Program-made: the position numbers and the translations under genes
NCBI RefSeq assembly: GCF_036850765.1
Contig: NC_089496.1
Location: forward strand, 106,351,767-106,415,766
DNA: 64,000 nucleotides
Direction of reading: 5' to 3'
Source: Saccopteryx bilineata
Taxonomy: Eukaryota; Chordata; Mammalia; Chiroptera; Emballonuridae
The notes under the pieces: model-generated
What the model was told of the DNA's origin: nothing
Database searches by the model: none
Seen by the model: only the letters and a program-made list of their open reading frames with translations
Shown here: piece by piece, positions 31,336 through 43,734 of the stretch
Numbering within the stretch: position 1 is the stretch's first letter
Layout of the letters: each line of letters opens with the position of its first letter

Positions 31336-34300
31336 CTGGCAGGGAACAAAGAACACGTGGGCTCTGGGGCAGGGCTACCGAGGTCCCGGGGGCAGGGCTA
31401 CCCGTGGGCAATGGGCACGGTTTTACCTCCCAGTCGCGGTAACTTAGAGCAATAATTCCTTGGTTCCTGATTTGGCTGTTTGGGTCAATGCCATCCCTTT
31501 CTTCATTAAGATTGACAGGCTCTGTTTGAAAGAGAGAAGTTGTCAGAGGTTATGGAATCAAAAGAGGTCATCTAAAAAGAGAGCGAGGAATAACAGGAAT
31601 GAAAACTATATTGAGAAGATACTTAAGACTAGTACATACTCATTAGGACCTCATGCATCATTGAGTTGTAATATTATTACAGTAGCAAGTAATCCATTTG
31701 CTTCCATTAAGAAAGTGTAGTCGACTTACATATTCCTATCAGGTAAAAACCTCTGCCTGTCATCTCTCTATGTACGGACCACAGAGCTAAGCCCAAGTGA
31801 GTCCAACATGAAATTGAGTAACATATAAATGCAACAGAAGTACTTTGTTCTCTATAGGAGGCCCTCAGAGGAGAGGCGTAATGGAGTATGTGAAATCAAT
31901 CAAGAATTAAAGATTCTCTCAAAGAGAGAAAAAGCTGGCAACAGGGAAAAATAGAAGAAAACAACGAAAATAACTGCAATGACAAGTTTTCTAAATTAAA
32001 ACTTGAGGGAAATTTGATCATTTCTTATTAATCTTGACAGTAGATGTTGAGTCAATGATATAGATCAGCAATTTTCAACCATGTGCTGCAGGAATGTTTA
32101 AAACAAGCAATACCTATTTCTAGTCAGGGGCACAGACCATGTTTTCCTTAGATTTTCAAATGAAAAAATGACAACAGCCAACACAAGAGCCATCCAGTGT
32201 GAATTTTTTTTTTGGTGTGCCCCAGAATTTTGGTAGTTTATGTGTGCCACGAGATGAAAAAGGTTGAAAACCACTGACATAGATGAATCCATTTGTTTTA
32301 AACTATGACCATGTTTTGGATAGTTTCCATTAATTGAGCAAGATTATAAAAATTTGTCACCTAAAATGAAAACTCTTTTTTACATTTAGTAAGATATATT
32401 TCATAAACTCTAGTACCAAATATGTTTTCTCTAAAACTAACCTCTCTGAATATAGGATCATTTACCTATTATTGGCATCCGGTCTTGGTCAAGTTTTATT
32501 CTTGCAAAGCCATCCTAAAACACAGAAGAAAGATTTTAGAAGACTAAACTTTAGATCCAAAACCTGTTTATCATTGGATAAAAAAATTACTCAATTAGAA
32601 TGTTCTGTTATCTCAGACAATGAAAATATGTAACAATGAGGCGATCACATGGGCATGACGACGGTAACATCTTTCTTTTTAGGGGCTACCCTCTCTCAGG
32701 CTTCTCAACAGCTGTTTTCACCCTGACAGCCTCCACCCTGAGGCTCTCTTAAAACTCAGTGTTGGCTCTTGAACTGGTATGTAACATATTTTTGAATGCT
32801 CACATTTTATTACGCATTAATTCTATCAATTTACCATTGATAAATATGCCTTTGTTATTATTTCTGGGAAAACACTTTGGTCAACACAAGTTTTTTGTCT
32901 CAGGTTAAGATCAAATTCATTTTACACGTGCAGGAAAGCAACCTGCTAAGACTCCAGACAGTCTAATGCAAATTTCCATAGTACCTTTTTTTTTTTTTTT
33001 ACCTATTTTGAAACCATTTCAAACAGAAAGTTACAAGCCTACTGTAAAGTCCTCCCATAAATCCTTCATCAGCTTCACCAGTTGTTTGAGTTTGCCACAT
33101 TTACTTTATCAATCTATATATACAGCGTGGGGCAAAAGTAGGCTTAGTTGTTCATATAGAAAACAAGACAATAAATGAGAATACGGGGCTAAACTGTTCC
33201 AGACACTCACAACTGTAAACCTCCTTTCGCCCACCCCTGTATATTATATTATTGATTTTTATGAGAGTAAATGATAGACAACCTGACCCTTTCCTGTGTA
33301 CTGTATTCACTGTGTATTTCTTGAGAACAGCGATATTCTCTTACATAGCATGACCACCATCAAATTCGGGAAATTTAACATTTATACCCTAGTGTTGTGT
33401 AATCCAGAGTGCCATATTCAAACTTTGCCAATTCTTCACTAAATAATTTCTAAAGGGAAAAGCCAGCACACAAATTTTGAACGTGCTTCTTGTTTTAGTT
33501 TCTTCTGTCTCCGGGTCAATTATTAGTCTTTTGTTCCACTGGGCCTAAATGCATACTGGGGAGTACAAACGTCTTTGCCAGCTCCCTCTAACAGCTTTTA
33601 TTATCTGTCTTTTTAAAAGCCACAGAAAAGCCATGAGAGAAATAAATCTTACCCTCACAATGAAGGAGACGTGAAAGATGTTTTCCACTGTGCGGGGGAA
33701 AGAATGCGGATCAACCACAAAGTCAAAGAAGGATATGGGCGTATCAGCTACAGGGAAAAGAGAGGGACAAGATTCTTCAAGGCAGGAAAATGACTTTCGT
33801 TCATCAGTAAGACCAAGATGCTCTCGCATTAGGCTGTGGAGGGAAACAGGCACTCATCCTGTTGTGGGAGTGCAACTAGATATAACCTCTTCTGGATGGC
33901 AATCTGGCAGGTAGGTGAAAATCAGGCATGGCCCCTGGACCTGGCCACGCCTCTGCAAAGCTGTCCTACAGAAATGTCAGCAGCCATTCACAGCTGCTGT
34001 TCACACAGGAGTAAAACGCTATAAAGAGCTTCCTCATCTATTAACGGGAATGGATACATGCATGTACGATACAGCCATACAGTGGGAACCCCTGGAAAGA
34101 AAAAGGGGCATCTTCATGCATTGGTAAGGACAACGTCCACACGAAAAAGTCACGTTAGGGAAGGATGTGTGTATTATGATTAGCTTTGAAAAGTGCCCCC
34201 CCCCAAACAAAACAAAACCCAAAATCCTAACAAATGAGCACTATTTATATGACCGGCATAAACATATCTGAAAATATCATTTTATTTAACAGGAAAGACA

Positions 34301-37300
34301 TCCCATTGTCTAAAAATAAAAAGTTAGTTCATCAACACCCTCATGTGGAGCTTCTAAAGGGGAGACTCGTCGTGACATACATTCAAACACTACACATACA
34401 TTCAAACGTTACACATACATTCAAAGTTACACATACAACAAACGTTACACATACATTCAAACGTTACACATACATTCAAACGTTACACATACAACAAACG
34501 TTATACATACATTCAAACGTTACACATACAACAAACGCTATACATACATTCAAACGTTACACATACATTCAAACATTACACATAACTGAAAATGCCTTAG
34601 ACCAGGGGTCTCAAACTCGCAGCCGTGCGGCCCGCAGACTAATCAAACTTCGTGGATTAATCTGCGGGCCAGTCTGCGGGCGGCATGTGGCCCGCGGGCC
34701 ACGAGTTTGAGACCCCTGCCTTAGACCCTCTTGTTGAAAGTGACGCGTGTCTAATACAATCTGCCCCGTTCTGAACCTGGTATCACACTTACGATCGTCT
34801 CGAAAATATGTCTGCAACAATCCTAAGATCCTTTCCACTTCTTTTTCTGTTGCTTCTTGGTGAGATTCTTCCATTCTTTTTAACTGAAAATATAAAAGTC
34901 CTCGTCAAGCCGAGTGGCCAGCGTGCCTGCCTGCTAACCTTTCCTGCTCTCCTCCGCACCCAAGAGCCTCTTTCACTGGGGATGTCTTCTTCCCCATCTT
35001 AGTACTTACAGCAAAAAGGAAACATTCTCAGTAACCTTTTTATACTAATTTTTTAAACAGAGGAATAACATTACCAAAACCTACCATTTCCGGGTTGAAC
35101 ATAAAATAGAAAAATACAAAAGGCTACGTCAGAACAGCGGTTCTCAAATGTTAAGTTTTCCAATATTTGGCTGTCACAGCTGGGGTGGGGGGCAGAGACG
35201 CTGCTGGCATGCAGGGGGGTCCTCGTTACGACTGTCTCAACATACGACATTTTGCTTTGACGACGCTCACTCACTCCCACAAAAACTTTTAAGAAATTGA
35301 GACGTGAGTGTCTGGGCGTAGGCCGTTAGTGTGGTGTGTGGTACTTGCGAACTACATGGGCGAACTGGTTTGGCTGCGCAGCGGAGGAACGTGTGGTAAC
35401 TGTATGAGGAAACTGGTGGCCCTTAGCATGCTCACCCACGCCATTTTGGACTGTTAAAAGCGCCCGTGTTCCGTTTGTGTTAGGGTAGGCCCACGTTTCA
35501 ACTTCCACCAAAATTCGGGTTACGTCACTGCCGTAGCAACCGAACGGTGTCGTCACCCGAGGACCCTCTGCCGTGGGAAAAGGCCAAGGATGCGGCTAAA
35601 CCGTCCTACAATGCATAACAGACCCTCAAAACAAAGAACAATCCAGCCCCCAAATGTGGACAGTGCTGAGGGTGAGAAACCCTGGTTTGGGAGAACTGAT
35701 CCAAAGCACAGAAACAGGTTCAAGCTAAGACAACTACTAGTCAATCGAATAACAAATGAAAAGGCTTGGTCCTGGCCAGCTGGCTCAGTCCATAGAGCGT
35801 CCTCCCGGCCCACTGAGGTGGAGGGTTCAACCCCATCAGGGCACATAGGAGAAGCAATCAATGAGTGCACAACTAAAAAGGAAACCATGAGTGGAAAGAG
35901 TTGATGCCCCCCCCCACCGCCCCTGTCAATCAATGGGAAAATTTTAAAAATTAAAAAATGGCACGTATGTTATTTTAACAGCTATTTTAATGTTAAGTGT
36001 TTTTTAAAAAGCGACATTAAAAAAAAAACCAACCTGGGCAGGCATTTCCCCCTCCTCATTTATGGTCCGAGTCTTTTTTGGACGTTCAGTTCGAGGCTTT
36101 GGCACAGGACACTCTCCTTGTATTGAACCCAACCTAGTAAGAAATAGGCTTTCATGTCTTTTTTGGTTTGTATTCTAAACAAACTAACTGACAGCAGCTC
36201 CCGTGGTCTATTCAAATTCAGGGGAAGCAGCAGTGACCTAAGAGCTGACACCAGACCAAGATTCTAATCAGGTCTGTGGCCTCCTTTCTGCTCCCTTCGT
36301 GTCTCTTACTAGAGCCCCAAGGCTCTTCCTCACTCAGCCCTGGAGGCCTCCTCAAACACCTTTATATAATATTTAGCTCCGAGCAGTAATCCAGCGAATA
36401 TGCCTCTGGCCCTCCTGGCCCTCCCCCTGGCCTGTAGTCTACGCAACAGAGGACAAACAGCCCCACTGGCGTTTAAAGCCTTTGGGCGAGGTGTGCCAGG
36501 GTGGGTGGAGGCTCCCGGCCTGGGGTTACAGAAGCACCTGTCTTAGGATAACAGGTCAAGCAGAGGCCATGGGATTCCTTTCCCATCTGGACTCCCTCCA
36601 CCTCCTAAAAAAGCCCTAAGGCAGACATAAGCTAAAGCCACAGACACATCGTACAGAGGCCAAGGCCCCAAGAATTTAGATCCAAGCGGTCCCTACAATT
36701 GAAGAAATCAGAGTACACAGCGTAGACAAATACGTATTCATGCACACAGATTTCAACATAACGTGGTAGATCCTCTAGTGGCGGACTCGTAGTGCTCAGG
36801 TGGTGGTCCAACAGCATCTGGGCAGAGCCATCTACCCGGAGGGGGGGGGGAATCCGGTTGGGAAACCTGACCCGACTCAGATAGCGCTGTCCGTAGAAGC
36901 TACTGGAGGCTCCCAGTTGGGGCCTGTGGGATGAACAAACCTTACCAATTGGAAAGATGGGGAAAAGGACGCTGCCGGCCAGAGGAACAGCCACTGCAGG
37001 GTCACAAAGTTGTAGGTAGCTCACCACAGGTGCAAGTGGGGTTGGAGGGTGAATAAAGCTTAAGTCCCCATGAAAAGCTCGCTCTACAGCCCAGGACTTA
37101 GGACAGCCCAGAACTCTGCAGCAAAAACAGAGATGGATCCAATACTAAAGGGTTTGATCTCTATGCTCTGATACATAAAGGGCTTCTGGGCACCCCAGTT
37201 CCCGAAGGCTTGTTAAAAACAGATGCCAATGTCCACAGCACAGATCTATTCCTTGTGCCCCTCCAAAGCCTTCTGAGACACTACCGATCTCATGGTTTCA

Positions 37301-40300
37301 ACAGGTGAATCAGAACAGACAAACAAGGAAGGAACAACTTGGGGGCAACCCTAGAGAAAGCATCTACTCGGAATGAGGCCCGTCCAGGCCAATGCTGTCT
37401 CACAGAGGAGCCGCTAAGAGCTGTGCTCCAGTTCTCCATAGGACCCAGCCAGGAAACGAAGACAGGAATGAAATTTCATCTGGGTATAAAGGAACCCTTC
37501 GTAAAATTACAGCTGCATCCGAAAAATGAACTGGGCCCTTGATATGACGAGCGACTCAAGTGGTCCTCAAACATTGGTCTGTAATCATCCAACAGCTAAA
37601 TCTACTGCTCACAAACATTACGGGATATTTTATTGCTTCATATTCATTTTGAAATATCCCCTAATGTTTGTGAGCAGTATATATAATAAATGGGCACTTT
37701 ACATATACTGTTAGAATCTTAGGATACCCTTTAGAGAAGGTGTCATCCTCCTCCATAAGAAAGATTTTGAAGATGATAAGACAAAGCCAGACATCATGCC
37801 ATTGACCCAAAGTCTCGCATGCCCTAGTAAAGCAGGTTCAGGTCCACGGCCTTTCCTGCTTAAACAGCATGAGGTTCCATCCACATCAAGATTCTATGGG
37901 CTTTTCAATCAAAGTTCCTCAAGTCTCAAAACAATGGCATCATGACCGTCACCTCCACCATATCAAATAACTTTTGTCCCTACAAAGGAAAACAAGTAAG
38001 GTTTACAAAGGGCTGATCTGTAGGGTTTTGAAAACAATCTTACAGAAAGTGGAATGTATGGGTTTTATTAAAGGTGTTTTCTGCTGTTTTGCCTGATATT
38101 TTCCAGGAGTCATAGACTATGAATTCAAAATCAGAACTATCTTCATCACGGATGAGTTCTTCAGCTTCTAGCGGATTTACACCCATATGTGTCAGCTACA
38201 AAAATGAAGGGAAACAGAAAACCCCAGTTAAGCCACAAGCAATCATTCACCACATCCAATAATTTGTATCGCTAAACTTTACGGAGCCAAAGGCAAAGTC
38301 TGTTTCAGTGTCTGATCACGTTGCCTAAATTTCTTATATAACTTTGCAAGTTTGCCCCCCAGGGGTCTTTTAGCATTACCAGGAGACATTTTTAGTTGTC
38401 AAAACAAGGAGTAGGGTCTAGTGGGTCGAGGCCAGGGAGGCAGCTCAACAGTTCACAATGCACGGTCCAGGACCTCACGCCAGAGACCTCCCCAGCCCCA
38501 AATGTCCCCGGGCCCAGGCTGAGCAACCCTGCTCCAGCCCGCTGCACACTGCGGGATTTAGAGGTGTCAAAGGAACTAGCCTACTGGGAATTTCTGTATT
38601 ACAAGTAGTTCATTTGCAAAATATTAGGAAAGCTGTACGAGGATTAAAGAATGAAATCACATCCCAAATCAGAAGCTCTGAGACGGGAACATGGAAGTTG
38701 GGCTGGCATTCAGACTTCCATGTTTGGCCCGCCCCAGAGACCTCAGTTCAGTGTGTCGGCCTCGCCCCGGGAGACACTCGTTCATCTTCCTGGGGAGAGG
38801 TGGCGGAAGTCTCATCGTTCTCTTATCTCAAACTAGCCTACCAAAGACGGATTATATTCGATTTGCTTTCGGGGAAAGTACACTTTTATCACATCACAAA
38901 ATTATAAAATGTCTATACGTTATCAAACTGATAAGTCATGTCACATAAAAACAATCATTAAAGAGCCCTCAGAGAGTTTAACCCTATTAAAGGGAATTCA
39001 ACTTTAAAAAGAGGCTGCGAGAATGGGTCCGAGAGCAATAGTCAGCGCCCCCCACCGGCTGCCAAACACCGCCTGTACACTTGCAGGGGAATGTTCCAAT
39101 TCTTGTCTGGTCAAATCTACCCATTTTTTCTTTATATTTGCTCTTATACTTGGAAAGGTCTTCCCCACATGGACATTAGACAGCTATTAATTTAGGGTTT
39201 TACATGGAATTCTTTAAGACTTCTGGAATTTGTTTTGATCGTTCGTTTCACATGCAGAGCTTACCCTGATAAATAAAAAGTAATTCTAAAAAACACATAA
39301 ATCCGTATCAGGTCACTTTACTGAGCTGTACAATAGTGTGCATTTTAAAAATGCATTATACTTGAAAATATAAAGTTTTTTTAAAAAAAGAGAAAAACTG
39401 AAGGTTTGAAAGTAAATTAAGTTTAAATTTAAAAAAGGCCTGACCAGGCGGTGGCGCAGTGGAGAGTGGAGAGAGCGTCGGACTGGGATGAGGAAGACCC
39501 AGGTTCGAGACCCTGAGGTCGCCAGCTTGAGCGAGGGCTCATCTGGTTTGAGCAAAAAGCTCACCAGCTTGAGCCCAACGTCATTGGCTCAAGCAAGGGG
39601 TTACTTGGTCTGCTAAAGGCCCACGGTCAAGGCACATTAAAAAAAAAAATTTTTAAAAGAAATTTAACATTTTAAAAACAAACATGTCATACCTTTACAA
39701 AATTAATTTATCTGGTCATATCTCAGGGTACTAAATCATCTTAATAACCATTTAAAAAACACCTAGTCAGAAAGTCAATGTCTTAGCAGAAATGCTAGGA
39801 TAGAGGTTGGCTCAGAACAGAATCAAGAAAAAAAAAAAAAAGACAATAGAGTAAGATAAAAAAGATCAGTCTCAATCAATCTCACTGTGCTTTTTGGGGG
39901 TAAATCCATCTAGGAAAAGTTTCAAAATTTCAGGAAACAACCATTCAAATGTATTAAAAGGCAAAGAAAAATAAATAACACAATAGCCAAAAAACAACAA
40001 CAGCAACAAAAAACCCACATACAAAAACAAAACAAAACAAAAACCCAAAAGCGAAACCCCGATCATATTCATCTGGTTCTGAATGGTTCTGAAATAGTCT
40101 CCTAGACAGACTAAAACATGCCCGTCTACCAGACCGGACTTGTTTCCAGCTGAGCCTGTCACCTGAAGGGTGGGCAATAGCCCACCGACCTGGGCAAAGG
40201 TTCCAGGTCACTGAGAATAAACTACAACACTTAAGTGAACTGACAGGTGACTGAGGAAAAGAATATGGCCGTCTGTAAGTAAACACAGCAGAGTCTTAGA

Positions 40301-43300
40301 ATGCTAGAGATTTTCAAACTGCTCTGAGCTCCTACCACATAGCTCTTCTGTCATTTATACAATTAGGTCAGATCCCTGTGAAGGAATCTGAGACCCAGGC
40401 CCCTCCACAAAAAGTAAAAATGAAGTGAAAGCTATTTGCATATGGATATAAGCAAAGTAGATAATTATGCAGACAAAGCATTTTTCATTAAGATTCTGTA
40501 GCTTTGAACTTACTAGAGTTTCAACGTATCTTAACATATCAAACGAGCTCAGGTCAGAACGCAGCTGCTTGGCCTTCTCTTTGCCCAAATCAGAAGCCAA
40601 AACCAGAAAGTGGGCATCTAGGACTGCTTCTCTTGCTCGGGACACTATTCAGAAGAGAAGAAAGATACGCACGTTATAAGCCACAGTACCACCGGTGTTT
40701 CCCTTACATTTCCAACTAGTTACTCAGCATTTCCTGTTGGCCCAAAAACTTCAAACATACCCATCTCGCTCTAAAAACTGGCTCCATTCTCCAATTCACC
40801 AAAACCCGGAATCAAAGCTGACGAGTCTAAAGGCCTGCTGTCTCCATTTTTCCCACTCCTGAGAACTGAACCACAACCTCTTAATAATCACGGTTTAACA
40901 AAACGATCATCTCTATCCCGTGGCTTTTCCCTGGACTCCAATAACCCAACCGCGTCACTAATATCACGTGGGCCAGTGTTTTTTGTTTTGTTTTGTTTTT
41001 TACAGAGACAGAGAGAGAGTCAGAGAGAGGGACAGACAGGAACAGACAGACAGGAATGGAGAGAGATGAGAAGCATCAATCATTAGTTTTTCGTTGCAAG
41101 ACCTTAGTTGTTCATTGATTACTTTCTCACATGTGCCTTCACCGTGGGCCTTCAGCAGACCGAGTGACCCTTTGCTCGAGCCAGCGACCTTGGGTCCAAG
41201 CTGGTGAGCTTTGCTCAAACCAGATGAGCCCACACTCAAGCTAGCGACTTCGGGGTCTCGAACCTGGGTCCCCCGTATCCCAGTCCGATGCTCTATCCAC
41301 TGCTCCACCGCCTGGTCAGGTTTGTGGGCCAGTGTTTAAGTCAGATTGAATGCCCCCTCTACGTTGACCAGCGCTCGGGAAGTTGTCATGGAACTTCGGC
41401 TGAAAGAACCTTACGGGCTGGAGAAGCAGTAACGCCTCCCCATGGCATCACAGGCATATTTGACAGAGGAGATGAGATTTAAATAAGCTTGAGTGAGAAG
41501 GGACTGGGGCAGGGAAACGGGGGATGCAGTATGGGGAGAGGAGGGAAGGCCCGCCCGAGGGACCTGCAGGGATGGGGACTGGGTTCATCAGCCCCCACAG
41601 GGAACAGGGAGCGTGAAAAAGGGCTCTGGGAACACCAGCAAAGGCAACTGAAAAGGAAGCCAAGAAGAGATGAACATGGCAAAGATCAAACACAGAAATG
41701 CCTACCCCGGGCTTGGTCCTTCCTTGAGGCTATTTCATTTGAATCACCGATCTCCTGGGCACTCCTCAGGCTGGTGACCTTGCTGACTCCAGTTTCTGTT
41801 TTTATAAGTCATTTTCCCCCTCGATATTATTTCAGGAGTTACCGCAAAAGTGATGATGAGAGAGAAGCTAGAGAGACCCGTTCCTGGGAGGTTCCAGGTC
41901 TCCCTCGCCCATGAGCCTCAGCACACAGAGTGAAGACAATGCTGCCCTCTCTGTCCTGGGTGGCTTTAAGGCCTCCGCAGAAACCATCAAATCCAGGAAC
42001 GCCGAAATTCTACAACTCTGTGTTTGTGGACCAACTCCTTGGGCCCAACTGAGTAGGTCAGTTGGCTTTAAAGAGGTGACCCAGCCAGAACAAGCAAATA
42101 GCTGAGGGGAGAAAGACCTCTGGATCAAGACTGAACAAGATGCCCAGTAAAATACCGAGGGAGCGATCGAGTCAGAGTAACCGCCAGGAGACTGCGTGGG
42201 GGTCCAGCCTTGGGAAAAGGAAGAAAAAGCTAAGGAGGGTGGGGGAGGGATTTGAGCAGGTAAAAACAAAAGGCTGATTCCAGAAGGTTTTGATGAGATT
42301 GAGTCAGTAGACAGGATGGAGAATGGTTAAGGAGGTGTGGTCAGGGCAAGAGCAACAAAAATCTGAGAGCATAGGGACTGAAAAAATGTCAAAAGGGGAC
42401 ATTCAACACTTAAACCACTAGTCACAGCAGGAAATGCCTAGATATCAAGGTTCTAGTTCTGACAGCAGTAAGTACAGTGGAAAGACCAAATGTAATTCAT
42501 GTAAAGTTCTCAAACAACAGAACCACCTAAAAAGAAAAACAACGGATGGCTGGCTCCGCCGCCAGGATTTCATAGAAAGTCCTCAGTATACGCTTAAGGA
42601 ATGGCAAGTAAACGGTACAAGGGATATCACTGCAACAATGGAAACAGTGCCAAAACTAGAACAGCTCTGTTATAAAGGTGGGAATTGTCTGATATCCATC
42701 ATTGGATTGATCCATCATCAAAATTATCCTAAAACATATGACAATAAAGAGCGTGCCTCTATAAAATAATGCGTTACCTTCGTTAAACAGAGTGTTGGCC
42801 TCTTCCAGGACCTCTGTTAATTTGTCACCGGCATTCAATATATCCTCCCGGTTTTCTATTAAAAAAAAAAAAATACAAGCTTTGGGAAATGTGTTGATCA
42901 GTCATCAACAAGTCATTGACAAAGAGACACCAGCCAGCCTCAAAGCCCAAGCACCCTCCGCTACTTCCTGGCTAATTACTTCAAACATCTTTTTAACCAA
43001 AAAAGGCGCGTTAAGAGGAAGGTGACTGTGCCTCTTTCAAGCAACGTGAACTTTTAAAAGGAGACCTTCAGTGCTCCTAACAGAGTGGTTCTCAAACTCC
43101 GCAAGTCACACGCGCCCCTGGAGGGCCACCTCCAGAGTGGGATTGGATTTGTATGTGCAGCAGTTCCCTCGGGTGACACAGCCGCCGCTGGGCGGGCGAG
43201 TGACCACACTGGGGAACGGCTGAAGCCTGAAAAGGAGCCAGGGGTCCGCGTGTCGCCTCTTCCGCGTCGGAGCCGCCTGGACTCGGGCGAGTCGCCAACC

Positions 43301-43734
43301 GCGCCCGGCCTCCAGCGGTGCCGTCCCGCCCGGCAGGGCCCTGCGCGCCCCTGCCAAGGTCGTGCGCCTCGATGGACACCACAGCGGTGGGAAACCGTGG
43401 GGAACCAATGGAGGCGCCAGGGCGCCCCGCGCCCAGCCTTACGTTGGACCGAGTTGATGAGCGCCCGGTACTGATGGCGGATCTGGCGGCACAGGCCGTG
43501 ATCGGTCTCCGCCTCCAGGGTCGCCGGGTCCACCATCTCGTCCCCGGAGTCCGACGGCTCCCCCTCCTCCAGGCTTGGGCGCTCCGGGGCCTCCCTGCGC
43601 TCGGGCGCGGCGCCGCGGCGGGACGACAGCGGGGACCGCGAGCGGGAGCGGGAGCGGGAGCGAGGACGGTCTCGGTGCGGGTCGCGGGCCCGGCCCCGGG
43701 CTTCGGGCCGGCGGCCACTGCTGTCTCCGGACAT
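31261..43734 (-). CDS. NSMCE4A: NSMCE4A, non-structural maintenance of chromosomes element 4 homolog A (complete)
   Basis: NSMCE4A is the kleisin subunit of the SMC5/6 complex, bridging the SMC5 and SMC6 heads and binding NSMCE1/NSMCE3; it acts in the nucleus in recombination repair and replication-fork stability. Ten coding exons on the minus strand: 43443-43734, 42778-42855, 40514-40644, 38044-38195, 36034-36133, 34793-34883, 33653-33747, 32466-32514, 31427-31521, 31261-31335. All have GT-AG borders and matching phases, total 1158 nt, giving 385 aa plus stop, the human length. The N-terminus is Arg/Ser-rich and disordered (about 1-70); the helix-turn-helix kleisin part follows ([34 protein letters not shown]); the C-terminal winged-helix region includes [20 protein letters not shown] and [13 protein letters not shown]. 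No disabling change was seen. Introns are loaded with SINEs and DNA transposons. Confidence 0.97.
31427..31521 (-). CDS. NSMCE4A: NSMCE4A exon 9
   Basis: 95 nt encoding [20 protein letters not shown] and [12 protein letters not shown]; donor GTAAAA. Confidence 0.95.
32066..32276. mobile_element. hAT-type non-autonomous element (family 5), NSMCE4A intron 8
   Basis: Ends CAGCAATTTTCAACC / GGTTGAAAACCACTG, TSD ATATAGAT / ACATAGAT. About 211 bp. Confidence 0.88.
32466..32514 (-). CDS. NSMCE4A: NSMCE4A exon 8
   Basis: A 49-nt microexon-sized exon encoding [16 protein letters not shown] plus one base; acceptor TGTTTTAG, donor GTAAAT. Confidence 0.93.
33123..33239. mobile_element. Short mariner-type MITE, NSMCE4A intron 7
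   Basis: 117 bp with inverted ends CAGCGTGGGGCAAAAGTAGG / CCTCCTTTCGCCCACCCCTG and TA on both sides. Confidence 0.85.
33653..33747 (-). CDS. NSMCE4A: NSMCE4A exon 7
   Basis: 95 nt encoding (P)[20 protein letters not shown] and [11 protein letters not shown]; donor GTAAGA. Confidence 0.95.
34376..34590. repeat. Minisatellite of about 18 bp, NSMCE4A intron 6
   Basis: Around a dozen imperfect units of ACATTCAAACGTTACACAT, some shortened to ACAACAAACGTT. It creates a spurious open frame (YIQTLHI repeats). Confidence 0.9.
34603..34718. mobile_element. Short hAT MITE (family 6), NSMCE4A intron 6
   Basis: 116 bp, ends CAGGGGTCTCAAACTCG / CGAGTTTGAGACCCCTG, perfect 8-bp TSD CCTTAGAC. The whole element is largely palindromic. 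Confidence 0.92.
34793..34883 (-). CDS. NSMCE4A: NSMCE4A exon 6
   Basis: 91 nt encoding [20 protein letters not shown] and [10 protein letters not shown]; acceptor TATTTTCAG, donor GTAAGT, phase 1. Confidence 0.95.
35212..35570. mobile_element. Tigger-like DNA transposon remnant, NSMCE4A intron 5
   Basis: Inverted ends around GGGGGTCCTCG / CGAGGACCCTC and internal GTTACGTCACTGCCGTAGCA. No clean TSD, so the limits are approximate. CpG-rich for its surroundings. Confidence 0.55.
35770..35890 (+). mobile_element. Older VES-like SINE fragment
   Basis: Diverged head (CTGGCCAGCTGGCTCAGTCC) and GGGCACATAGGAGAAGCAAT. Confidence 0.7.
36034..36133 (-). CDS. NSMCE4A: NSMCE4A exon 5
   Basis: 100 nt encoding (L)[33 protein letters not shown]. 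The donor reads CAG/GTTGGT, a weak but GT-containing site, so some skipping is conceivable. Confidence 0.92.
36252..37604. other. NSMCE4A intron 4, no recognisable element
   Basis: Unique-looking. A poly-G run is near 36841. Confidence 0.5.
37605..37677. mobile_element. 73-bp palindromic MITE, NSMCE4A intron 4
   Basis: CTGCTCACAAACATTACGGG pairs with CCCTAATGTTTGTGAGCAG across a short loop; TA on both sides (37603-37604, 37678-37679). The RNA would form a long hairpin. Confidence 0.85.
38044..38195 (-). CDS. NSMCE4A: NSMCE4A exon 4
   Basis: 152 nt encoding [40 protein letters not shown] and FNKTHTFHF; donor GTAAGA, phase 2. Confidence 0.95.
39438..39640 (+). mobile_element. SINE family C, 3'-shortened, NSMCE4A intron 3
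   Basis: Head and body are present; the CT tail is missing and an A tract follows GGCACATT. GGAGAGTGGAGAG marks a small duplication near 39462. Confidence 0.85.
40514..40644 (-). CDS. NSMCE4A: NSMCE4A exon 3
   Basis: 131 nt encoding [40 protein letters not shown] and VETL; donor GTAAGT. Confidence 0.95.
40985..41322 (-). mobile_element. SINE family C, NSMCE4A intron 2
   Basis: Full-length reverse copy with a (TTTTG)n start. Confidence 0.9.
41323..42777. other. NSMCE4A intron 2, no recognisable element
   Basis: Unique-looking; small open frames lack conserved motifs. Confidence 0.5.
42778..42855 (-). CDS. NSMCE4A: NSMCE4A exon 2
   Basis: 78 nt encoding (Q)[20 protein letters not shown] and TLFNE. 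The acceptor follows a run of T (12 A on the plus strand). Confidence 0.94.

Noticed and set aside
34376..34590. Regularly spaced repeats resembling a CRISPR array
   Set aside because: Units are directly adjacent without unique spacers, in a mammalian intron with no cas genes.
34234..34710. 158-codon open frame with THTFK/YIQTLHI repeats
   Set aside because: It comes from the 18-bp minisatellite in an NSMCE4A intron.
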